The notes under the pieces: generated by a model | What the model saw: only the letters and a program-made list of their open reading frames with translations | Told to the model about the DNA's origin: nothing | The model's database searches: none | Origin: an uncultured Clostridia bacterium | Lineage (GTDB): Bacteria > Bacillota > Clostridia > Oscillospirales > Oscillospiraceae | Assembly (NCBI GenBank): GCA_946011705.1 | Contig: CAMGCA010000085.1 | Span: forward strand, 1 to 7,516 | Length of the DNA stretch: 7,516 nt | Reading direction: 5' to 3' | Translations under genes and position numbers: made by a program | Part shown: one piece after another, positions 1 through 6,094 of the stretch | Layout of the letters: every line of letters begins with the position of its first letter | Position numbering within the stretch: position 1 is the stretch's first letter

Positions 1-1294
1 GCTTCTGGGAGAGAATGGTCACCTTGGTGCCGTACTTCAGGGAGCCAACGACCTCGTAGGTGGAACCCGCACCGCTGCGAACCCGCAGACCGCTTTCAGC
101 GGTAACGGTAGCTTTGTCGCCGCTGGAGGAGCTGTCGCTGCCGGAGGAAGTACCGGAACCGGTATCCACATAAGCCATGCTGATCCAGCCCTTATTGGTG
201 CAGCCCCAGGTCACGCCATCATAGGTGAACTGCTCCAGGACAGTAACGCTGTCACCCTCCGCGTAAGTACCCACAGAATCGTAACCCTTACCCGGGCCGC
301 TGCGGATGTTCAGACCGCCGCCGGCGGTAACGGTACCCTTGGCGGTGTTGGAGCCGGTGGTGCCGTCCTGATAGACGTAATTCAGACTGATCCAACCTTT
401 GCTGGTGCGGCCCCAATCACCGCTTTTCTCCAGAATTTCCACTCGGGCGCCGTAAGAGTAGCTGCCGATACTGTCGCTGTCCTTGGTGGCGCTGGCACGG
501 ATATTCAGCTGACCGGCGGTAACAATGCCCCGGAACTGCACAGTAGTACTGCCATTGCCGGTGCTGGCAGTGGTATTATTATTGTTGTTGCTGGTACTGT
601 CAGAGGGAATATTTGTGGTGGTTCCGCTGGTATTAACGTACTCCATCTTGACCCAGCCCTTATTGGTACGGCCCCAGCCATTCTTAGTCTCAAGAATGGT
701 TACGACGTCGCCCTTATTGTAGGAGCCCTGCACATTGCCATCGGGTTCGCTGCGAATGTTCAGGTTGTTGACGGTAATAACGCCCTTGAGGTTCAGGGTA
801 TCCGAGCTGCCGGAGGTAGGCTCTGTGGTGGTATTGCCGCCTGCGGGGGTGCTGGTGTCGCCGCCGGAAGGCATCTGGCTGGGGATATCCATTTCCACAT
901 AATCCATGACAATCCAGCCGGCCTCGGGGGAGATGATATAGGCCCAGCTGATACCGGTGACTTCCTCACGGCGGCTGATCTCAACCTTATCGCCCGCGTC
1001 CAGCGTGCCAACAATCGTGGCTTCCGTGCTGGGCGAGCTGCGAATGTTTATCTGACTGGTTACGGTTGCGGTGTTCTCGTTAACAGGCTCGGTAGCCTCG
1101 GTGGTGGGAGCCTCGGTTTCCGTGGGAGCGGAGGTATCCGACAGGCTGATACCGGGAGCCTGAGGGGTGGTATCCTCGGTGCCCGACGTGTCCTTCTTGA
1201 ATAAGCTGCAGCCGGAAAGCAGCGTCGCGGTCAGAGCCGTGGCGAGCAACAGGCTCAGTGGCTTTCTGAGGTTGTATGATTGGGAGAAATTCAT
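1..1294 (-). CDS. SH3b-repeat surface lipoprotein, C-terminus beyond left edge (partial)
   Basis: Reading the minus strand from the ATG at 1294-1292 gives 431 residues open to the window edge, with no stop. The N-terminus is a lipoprotein signal peptide: basic residues R10 and K11, a hydrophobic stretch at about 12-26, and lipobox L26-S27-G28-C29, so Cys29 should be lipidated and anchor the protein outside the membrane. A Thr/Glu/Pro-rich linker (about 31-75) leads to five SH3b-like domains at about 76-136, 169-221, 253-308, 319-376 and 394 onward. Each begins with a V-T-x(n)-L-N-I-R-S strand and most end in K-G-W-(I/V)-x-x-x-Y-V. Ser/Thr/Gly/Asn-rich linkers separate them. SH3b domains usually bind cell-wall peptides; a catalytic domain such as an amidase or NlpC/P60 could lie beyond the edge but is not visible. 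The start is supported by GAGGT six bases upstream and a promoter just before it. Specific function unknown. Confidence 0.9.
   Translation of the reverse strand, partial: MNFSQSYNLRKPLSLLLATALTATLLSGCSLFKKDTSGTEDTTPQAPGISLSDTSAPTETEAPTTEATEPVNENTATVTSQINIRSSPSTEATIVGTLDAGDKVEISRREEVTGISWAYIISPEAGWIVMDYVEMDIPSQMPSGGDTSTPAGGNTTTEPTSGSSDTLNLKGVITVNNLNIRSEPDGNVQGSYNKGDVVTILETKNGWGRTNKGWVKMEYVNTSGTTTNIPSDSTSNNNNNTTASTGNGSTTVQFRGIVTAGQLNIRASATKDSDSIGSYSYGARVEILEKSGDWGRTSKGWISLNYVYQDGTTGSNTAKGTVTAGGGLNIRSGPGKGYDSVGTYAEGDSVTVLEQFTYDGVTWGCTNKGWISMAYVDTGSGTSSGSDSSSSGDKATVTAESGLRVRSGAGSTYEVVGSLKYGTKVTILSQK
2..1069 (-). repeat. Tandem SH3b-domain coding repeats (five units, last one cut)
   Basis: The five SH3b units map to about 1069-887, 790-632, 538-371, 340-167 and 115-2, in translation order. 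Units 2, 3 and 4 are closest to each other, sharing the core W-G-(R/C)-T-(N/S)-K-G-W. Unit 1 diverges: it has W-A-Y-I-I-S-P-E-A-G-W in place of that core. This looks like internal duplication within one gene, with variable low-complexity spacers, rather than a DNA-level array such as a CRISPR. Confidence 0.8.
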
Positions 1295-1300
1295 GGGGTT

Positions 1301-1308
1301 ACCTCACT
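1301..1308 (-). promoter_or_regulatory. Ribosome binding site of the SH3b lipoprotein
   Basis: On the minus strand AGTGAGGT lies six bases (AACCCC) before the ATG at 1294. It fixes the start of the lipoprotein and agrees with the signal peptide beginning there. Confidence 0.75.
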
Positions 1309-1329
1309 TTCGTCTCATTTCTCGACACT

Positions 1330-1359
1330 ATTATAGCGAACAATGAGGGGCTTTGTCAA
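1330..1359 (-). promoter_or_regulatory. Sigma-A-type promoter of the SH3b lipoprotein
   Basis: On the minus strand a perfect -35 box TTGACA (1359-1354) is followed, after an 18-base spacer, by a perfect -10 box TATAAT (1335-1330). Transcription would start near 1322, giving a leader of roughly 28 bases with no room for a riboswitch. The match to consensus suggests strong basal expression. Confidence 0.85.
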
Positions 1360-1419
1360 TAGCGTAAGAATATCTTAAATATTTTCCAAGGAAGATTATG
1401 GAAACGTAACAGTCAATAC

Positions 1420-1449
1420 TTGACAATGCTGCGGTAGCAGTGGTACAAT
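1420..1449 (+). promoter_or_regulatory. Promoter of the cysS-polA-rimI-tsaD operon
   Basis: Perfect -35 TTGACA (1420-1425), an 18-base spacer and -10 TACAAT (1444-1449). The -10 is preceded by TGG, which fits an extended -10 (TGn). Transcription would start near 1456, just before the T-box leader. The -35 is also the right arm of a short palindrome, GTCAA-TAC-TTGAC (1412-1424). The promoter is divergent from the lipoprotein promoter, with 60 bases between the two -35 boxes. Confidence 0.85.
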
Positions 1450-1455
1450 AACGCG

Positions 1456-1650
1456 GAACTGAATACCGCTGTGAACGGAAAGAGTACCGCATTTCACCTT
1501 TCAGAGAGTCTGGGCCGTCGGCTGCAAGCCCGGATATGCGTGGGAGCGGGAAAGTGCGTCCGGGAGCGGAAGAACTAAAAAAAGTGAGAAATAAGAGTGG
1601 AACCGCGGCATGGACCGCCTCTTGTACATAGGTACGGGGGGCGATTTTTT
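1456..1650 (+). ncRNA. T-box riboswitch (leader RNA) sensing tRNA-Cys
   Basis: This is a transcription-attenuating T-box leader. Stem I spans about 1484-1569, with the AGTA motif, base helix CCGC (1487-1490) to GCGG (1566-1569), an AGAGAG segment and a GC-rich apical hairpin. The likely specifier is TGC at 1555-1557, directly 3' of GAAAG, which pairs with the upstream CTTTC. UGC is a Cys codon. The antiterminator pairs AAGAG (1593-1597) with CTCTT (1619-1623) and GCGG (1605-1608) with CCGC (1615-1618), leaving the bulge TGGAACC (1598-1604). In this family TGG plus the next base pairs with the tRNA NCCA end; the A here predicts discriminator U73, as in tRNA-Cys. When uncharged tRNA-Cys binds, the antiterminator excludes the terminator and the operon is read. 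The exact 5' end is inferred from the promoter. Confidence 0.95.
1616..1650 (+). terminator. T-box intrinsic terminator
   Basis: CGCCTCTTGTAC (1616-1627) pairs along all 12 positions, with several G-U pairs, with GTACGGGGGGCG (1632-1643) around an ATAG loop, followed by a T-run at 1645-1650. Its 5' arm overlaps the CCGCCTCTT used by the antiterminator, so the two structures exclude each other, as expected of a T-box switch. Confidence 0.93.
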
Positions 1651-1701
1651 GTTACGATATGACAATTTCCGTGCTGTTTTGCGCAAATAATTAAAAACAA
1701 T

Positions 1702-1708
1702 AGGAGGT
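1702..1708 (+). promoter_or_regulatory. Ribosome binding site of cysS
   Basis: AGGAGGT, a near-perfect Shine-Dalgarno sequence, sits eight bases before the ATG at 1717. Together with the conserved N-terminus of the protein this fixes the cysS start. Confidence 0.85.
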
Positions 1709-1716
1709 AGAATACA

Positions 1717-3132
1717 ATGTATCTATACAATTCCCTGTCCCATAAAAAAGAACTGTTTGTCCCCAACCATCCCGAGCAGGTAAAAATGTACACCTGCGGT
1801 CCCACGGTGTACCACTTTGCCCACATCGGCAATCTGCGCACCTACATCATGGAGGATGTGCTGGAGAAGGCTCTGCGCTATACCGGGTATAACGTCAAGC
1901 GCGTCATGAATATCACCGACGTGGGCCATCTGGCCTCTGATGCCGATACCGGCGAGGACAAGATGCTCAAGGGCGCCCGTCGGGAGCACAAGACCGTCAT
2001 GGAGATTGCGAAATATTATACTGATGCTTTCTTCTCTGACTGCGACAAGCTGAACATTAAGCGGCCCGATGTGGTGGAGCCTGCTACCAACTGTATTGAT
2101 GAGTATATCCATATGGTACAGACCCTTCTGGAAAAGGGGAAAGCGTACCTGGCCGGCGGCAATGTGTACTTCGATACGTCCACTCTGGATAAATACTACG
2201 TCTTCAACGACCATGACGAGGAAGACCTTGCTGTGGGCGTTCGTGAGGGCGTGGAAGAGGATGCCAACAAGAAGAACAAAAATGACTTTGTGCTCTGGTT
2301 TACCAAGTCAAAGTTTGAGGATCAGGCCCTGAAATGGGATTCTCCCTGGGGTGTGGGTTATCCGGGCTGGCACATCGAGTGCTCCTGCATTTCCATGAAG
2401 CACCTTGGCGATGATCTGGACATCCACTGCGGCGGCATCGACAACGCATTCCCCCACCATACCAACGAAATCGCTCAGTCCGAAAGCTATCTGGGCCATA
2501 AGTGGTGCAATTACTGGTTCCATGTCCACCATTTGAACACTGACAACGGAAAGATGTCCAAATCCAAGGGGGAATTCCTGACGGTTTCTCTGCTGGAGCA
2601 GAAGGGCTATGACCCCATGGCCTACCGGCTGTTCTGCCTGCAGAGCCACTACCGCCGGAACCTGGTGTTCTCCTGGGAGAATCTGGACAACGCCGTGGCC
2701 GCCTATGACAAGCTGGTGGCCAAGGTCGCGCCGCTGAAGCAGGGCGGTGAGATTGAGCAGGAAGCCTTTGACAAGCTGAAGGAGCGGTTTGTGAACGCCT
2801 TGAACGGCGATTTGAACACCTCTGTTGCTGTGACGGCTTTGTACGATGTGCTGAAAGCCAAGTGCAATGACGCCACTAAGCTGGCCCTGATTGCGGACTT
2901 CGAGCAGGTGCTGTCCCTGAACCTGCTGGCTGCCGCCGAGAAGCTGAACAAAGCCAAGGCTGAGGAGGAAGCCGCCAACGCAGACCCCGAAATTGACGCG
3001 CTGGTTGCCGCTCGGACGGAGGCCAAGAAGGCAAAGAATTTTGCGGAAGCCGACCGGATTCGAGACGAGCTGAAGGCCCGGGGCATTGAGATTATCGACA
3101 CCCCCCAGGGTGCCAAGTGGAGAAAAGTATGA
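1717..3132 (+). CDS. cysS: Cysteinyl-tRNA synthetase
   Basis: Class I aminoacyl-tRNA synthetase (471 residues, normal length) that activates cysteine with ATP and charges tRNA-Cys in the cytoplasm. Visible motifs are HIGN at 36-39 and KMSKS at 279-283, which bind ATP. Four residues match the zinc site that recognises the cysteine thiol: C27 (in M-Y-T-C-G-P-T), C222 (G-W-H-I-E-C), H247 and E251 (H-H-T-N-E); their spacing equals that of the E. coli enzyme. The Lys/Ala/Glu-rich C-terminal part (about 400-471) is the helical anticodon-binding region, ending with the usual A-D-x-I-R-D-E-L and G-x-x-x-x-D-T-P-Q-G-x-x-W pattern. It is the first gene of the operon, under the tRNA-Cys T-box, so transcription should rise when tRNA-Cys is uncharged. 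Its TGA overlaps the polA start by four bases. Nothing is missing or broken. Confidence 0.98.
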   Translation: MYLYNSLSHKKELFVPNHPEQVKMYTCGPTVYHFAHIGNLRTYIMEDVLEKALRYTGYNVKRVMNITDVGHLASDADTGEDKMLKGARREHKTVMEIAKYYTDAFFSDCDKLNIKRPDVVEPATNCIDEYIHMVQTLLEKGKAYLAGGNVYFDTSTLDKYYVFNDHDEEDLAVGVREGVEEDANKKNKNDFVLWFTKSKFEDQALKWDSPWGVGYPGWHIECSCISMKHLGDDLDIHCGGIDNAFPHHTNEIAQSESYLGHKWCNYWFHVHHLNTDNGKMSKSKGEFLTVSLLEQKGYDPMAYRLFCLQSHYRRNLVFSWENLDNAVAAYDKLVAKVAPLKQGGEIEQEAFDKLKERFVNALNGDLNTSVAVTALYDVLKAKCNDATKLALIADFEQVLSLNLLAAAEKLNKAKAEEEAANADPEIDALVAARTEAKKAKNFAEADRIRDELKARGIEIIDTPQGAKWRKV

Positions 3133-5657
3133 AGCTGCTGATTTTAGACGGCAACAGTGTGATCAACCGGGCCTATTTCGGTGTTCGTCCGCTGACAACC
3201 CGGGACGGCCTGTACACCCATGCCATCTACGGCTTTCTGAACATTTTGGAGCGGATGGAAAAGGAGGAGCAGCCGGAGGCGATCGCAGTGGCCTTCGACC
3301 TCCATGGCCCCACCTTCCGCCACCTCAAATACGAGGGCTACAAGGCTAACCGCCACGGTATGCCTGAGGAACTGGCCCAGCAGATGCCAATCATGAAAGA
3401 TGTTCTGCGGGCCATGAACATTCCGATTTACGAATGTCAGGGCTGGGAAGCCGACGATGTCATCGGTACGGCGGCAAAGGTCTGCTCAAAACAGGGCTGG
3501 GAGTGTGTCATCGTCACCGGTGATCGGGATTCTTTACAGCTGATTGACGAAAATGTTCATGTGAAGCTGGTGATCTCCAAGCCGGGGCAGACCACGGCGA
3601 CTCTGTATACGGAAGAGGTTTTCCGGGAGGAATACGGTTTTGAGCCAAAGAAACTCATCGATCTGAAAGCTCTGATGGGGGATTCCTCCGACAATATTCC
3701 CGGCGTAGGGGGCGTTGGCCCCAAAACAGCAAAGGATTTGCTTGCGAAATTTGGCAGTCTTGACGGAGTATATGCCCATCTGGACGATCCCTCCATCCGT
3801 CCGAAGCTGCGGGAGAAGCTGGAAAAGGATAGAGAACAGGCATACCTTTCCTATGACCTGGCAACCATTCGTCCGGAAGCTCCTGTGGAATTTGCGCCCC
3901 GGGACGCCATCGTCCAGCCCTATAATCGCCCGGAGCTGTATAAGCTGTTTCAGAAATTGGAATTTGTGCGGCTCATTGATAAGTACGGATTGAGAGGTGC
4001 CGCAGAGGAAGCGCCAACGCAGGAGCGCACCGTGAAAGTGCTTCCGAGAGTGGAAAACATCCCGGAGGGGATCACGGAATGCGCTGTGTACCTGGTTGAG
4101 GACGGAAGTCTCGGTATTGCCTGGGAGAATGGCGTGTGCGCCTTTACACCCATGGAGCTGACGATGCAGGGCATTGTCCTCGCGGACAAAAAGCTGGTTC
4201 TCCACGACAGTAAGAGCACCTACCATCGGCTGGATGGGTTTGGAATTTCCGGAGGAACGTGCGTATTCGATACAGCTCTCGCCGCCTATGACCTGAACCC
4301 TTCTCAGTCTGACTATCCTGTCTCCAAGCTGGCGACGAATTACCTTGGAACTTCCGTGGAGGATGGAGACGCCGTTGCCTGCGCTGAGGCATTGTGGCAG
4401 CTGCGGCCTGTGTTGTACCAGGAGCTGGAAAGCAATGGCATGACAGCCCTGTATCGCGACATAGAGCTGCCGCTGTGCGGTGTGCTTTATCGTATGGAAA
4501 AGCGGGGAATTCGAATTGACCGCAATCAGTTGGAACAGTTCGGGGATATGCTGACGCGGCGGATTGCCGACTGTGAGAAAGTGATTTTTTCCTATTCGGA
4601 TGGTACGTTTAATATCAATTCTCCCAAGCAATTGGGCGAGGTTCTCTTTGACAAACTGGGCCTACCGCCCTCCAAGAAGACGCAGAAGGGCTATTCAACC
4701 AACGCCGAAGTGTTGGAAAGGCTGAAGGACAAGCACCCCATTATTCCGGCAATCATGGACTACCGGATGCTGACCAAGCTGAAATCCACCTATGCCGACG
4801 GACTTCTCAAAGAGATTGGCCAGGATGGCAGGGTACACACCACCTTCCAGATTCTGGTCACTGCCACCGGGCGGCTGTCCTCCACGGAGCCGAACCTGCA
4901 AAATATCCCGGTTCGTACGGATCTGGGCGCTGAAATCCGGAAAATGTTTGTGCCGGAGCCGGGCTGTGTGCTGGTGGACGCGGACTACAGCCAGATCGAG
5001 CTGCGGGTGCTGGCACACATTGCCGATGATAAAGTTATGCAAAAGGCATTCTGTGACCGGGTGGACATCCACACTGCCACAGCCGCACAGGTCTTTGGTG
5101 TGCCGGTGGAGGAAGTGACCCCCTTGCAGCGCCGTCACGCCAAGGCTGTAAACTTCGGCATTGTCTACGGTATCAGTGAGTTCTCCCTAGCAGAGGATAT
5201 CGGAGTCTCCCGCTATGAGGCTCGGGAATATATCGACAATTATCTGGCCAACTATTCCGGCGTTCGGGCCTACATGAAGCAGGTGGTAGCGGATGCCCGG
5301 GAGAGCGGATTCACCAGGACCCTCTATGGCCGCCGTCGGTATGTACCGGAACTGAAAAGCAGCAACTTTAACGTTCGCAGCGCTGCGGAGCGCGTCACGC
5401 TGAACACCCCCATTCAGGGCAGTGCCGCGGCCATCATCAAGATCGCAAGGCTCCGGGTTGAGAACGCGTTGGCAGAAAAATACCCTGAAGCAACGCTACT
5501 GCTTCAGGTTCACGACGAATTGATTGTGGAGTGCCCGGAGGAACTGGCGGAGGAAGTTGCCAAGCTGGTCAGTCGGGAGATGGAAGGGGTGGCCCAGCTG
5601 AAGGTACCTCTGACAGCGGAAGCCCACTTTGGAAAGAGCTGGTACGAAGCAAAATGA
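3129..5657 (+). CDS. polA: DNA polymerase I
   Basis: Family A polymerase (842 residues) for Okazaki-fragment maturation and repair synthesis. The 5' nuclease domain (about 1-290) has D7, D57, the E-A-D-D cluster (E107, D109, D110), G-D-R-D (D132, D134) and G-D-S-S-D-N-I-P-G (D185, D188). The middle region (about 300-440) matches the 3'-5' exonuclease fold by position but lacks D-x-E and the other metal ligands, so proofreading is probably lost, as in several Firmicutes Pol I enzymes. The polymerase domain has motif A D-Y-S-Q-I-E-L-R with catalytic D619, motif B R668-x3-K672-x3-F676-x3-Y680, and motif C V-H-D-E with D796. I chose ATG 3129: it overlaps the cysS stop as ATGA, has GGAG six bases upstream, and gives the family N-terminus M-K-L-L-I-L-D-G-N-S. 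A GTG at 3117 would add four residues. The stop overlaps rimI. Confidence 0.97.
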   Translation: MKLLILDGNSVINRAYFGVRPLTTRDGLYTHAIYGFLNILERMEKEEQPEAIAVAFDLHGPTFRHLKYEGYKANRHGMPEELAQQMPIMKDVLRAMNIPIYECQGWEADDVIGTAAKVCSKQGWECVIVTGDRDSLQLIDENVHVKLVISKPGQTTATLYTEEVFREEYGFEPKKLIDLKALMGDSSDNIPGVGGVGPKTAKDLLAKFGSLDGVYAHLDDPSIRPKLREKLEKDREQAYLSYDLATIRPEAPVEFAPRDAIVQPYNRPELYKLFQKLEFVRLIDKYGLRGAAEEAPTQERTVKVLPRVENIPEGITECAVYLVEDGSLGIAWENGVCAFTPMELTMQGIVLADKKLVLHDSKSTYHRLDGFGISGGTCVFDTALAAYDLNPSQSDYPVSKLATNYLGTSVEDGDAVACAEALWQLRPVLYQELESNGMTALYRDIELPLCGVLYRMEKRGIRIDRNQLEQFGDMLTRRIADCEKVIFSYSDGTFNINSPKQLGEVLFDKLGLPPSKKTQKGYSTNAEVLERLKDKHPIIPAIMDYRMLTKLKSTYADGLLKEIGQDGRVHTTFQILVTATGRLSSTEPNLQNIPVRTDLGAEIRKMFVPEPGCVLVDADYSQIELRVLAHIADDKVMQKAFCDRVDIHTATAAQVFGVPVEEVTPLQRRHAKAVNFGIVYGISEFSLAEDIGVSRYEAREYIDNYLANYSGVRAYMKQVVADARESGFTRTLYGRRRYVPELKSSNFNVRSAAERVTLNTPIQGSAAAIIKIARLRVENALAEKYPEATLLLQVHDELIVECPEELAEEVAKLVSREMEGVAQLKVPLTAEAHFGKSWYEAK

Positions 5658-6094
5658 ATATCACTCGAATGAACGAAGCCCATGTGCCTCAGGTGGCGGC
5701 GCTGGAGAAGCTGTGCTTTTCCGACCCTTGGAGTGAAAACAGCGTTGCGTCAGAACTGAATAACCCTCTTTCTCTGTGGCTGGTTGCGGAAGAGAACGGC
5801 GCTGTCTGCGGCTATGTTGGCTCTCAGACGGTGATGGGTGAAACCGACATGATGAATATTGCTGTACACCCGGACTGCCGCCGCAGAGGGATTGCCTGCG
5901 CATTGCTTGGGGAATTGGTCAATCAGCTGAGTGAATGCGGAAGCCACATTCTGCGGCTGGAAGTTCGGGAATCCAACGTCCCAGCCATTGCGTTATACAA
6001 ATCCATGGGCTTTGCACAGCTGGGCCTGCGGAAGAATTATTACAGAAATCCAAAAGAAAACGCTCTCATTCTGGGAAAGGAGTGGGAAATTTGA
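5654..6094 (+). CDS. rimI: Ribosomal protein S18 alanine N-acetyltransferase (RimI, GNAT family)
   Basis: GNAT-fold N-alpha-acetyltransferase of 146 residues, the usual RimI length. Family members transfer acetyl from acetyl-CoA to the N-terminus of ribosomal protein S18. The acetyl-CoA loop is V-H-P-D-C-R-R-R-G-I-A (71-81), the R/Q-x-x-G-x-A signature. L-E-V-R-x-S-N (102-108) and A-x-x-L-Y-x-x-x-G-F (111-120) place E103 and Y115 at the same numbers as the catalytic pair reported for enterobacterial RimI. The start is ATG 5654, overlapping the polA TGA as ATGA; the reading frame stays open upstream to 5531, but that part lies inside polA and is low in plausibility. The ribosome binding site is weak, so translation may depend on coupling to polA. 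It ends overlapping tsaD, a common RimI partner. The substrate could differ from S18; the sequence cannot show this. Confidence 0.92.
   Translation: MNITRMNEAHVPQVAALEKLCFSDPWSENSVASELNNPLSLWLVAEENGAVCGYVGSQTVMGETDMMNIAVHPDCRRRGIACALLGELVNQLSECGSHILRLEVRESNVPAIALYKSMGFAQLGLRKNYYRNPKENALILGKEWEI
6076..6082 (+). promoter_or_regulatory. Ribosome binding site that fixes the TTG start of tsaD
   Basis: AAAGGAG lies eight bases before TTG 6091, at an ideal distance, and within the last codons of rimI. It supports the non-ATG start over upstream ATGs in the same frame, which fall inside rimI. Confidence 0.8.

Noticed and set aside
1..1069. CRISPR or DNA-level tandem array in the lipoprotein gene
   Set aside because: The repeats are conserved as protein domains of uneven length and spacing, with no short identical direct repeats separated by unique spacers.
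1395..1416. Second minus-strand promoter using TTGACT (1416-1411) as -35
   Set aside because: The nearest -10-like CATAAT is only about 10 bases away, and no suitable -10 exists at 16-18 bases.
1723..2214. Antisense open frame (163 codons) inside cysS
   Set aside because: It overlaps the catalytic core of cysS and has no motif or upstream signal of its own.
3117..3128. GTG 3117 as the polA start
   Set aside because: It would add only M-E-K-S, and its own codon is part of the likely ribosome binding site (GTGGAG) for ATG 3129, which has the ATGA overlap.
3534..4631. Long antisense open frame (365 codons) inside polA
   Set aside because: It lies opposite conserved polA codons, has no recognisable motif and is composed as expected for a shadow frame in moderately GC-rich DNA.
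5531..5653. Extended rimI start at ATG 5531
   Set aside because: The added 41 residues are Gly-rich, lie over conserved polA codons and are absent from the RimI family; ATG 5654 gives the standard length.
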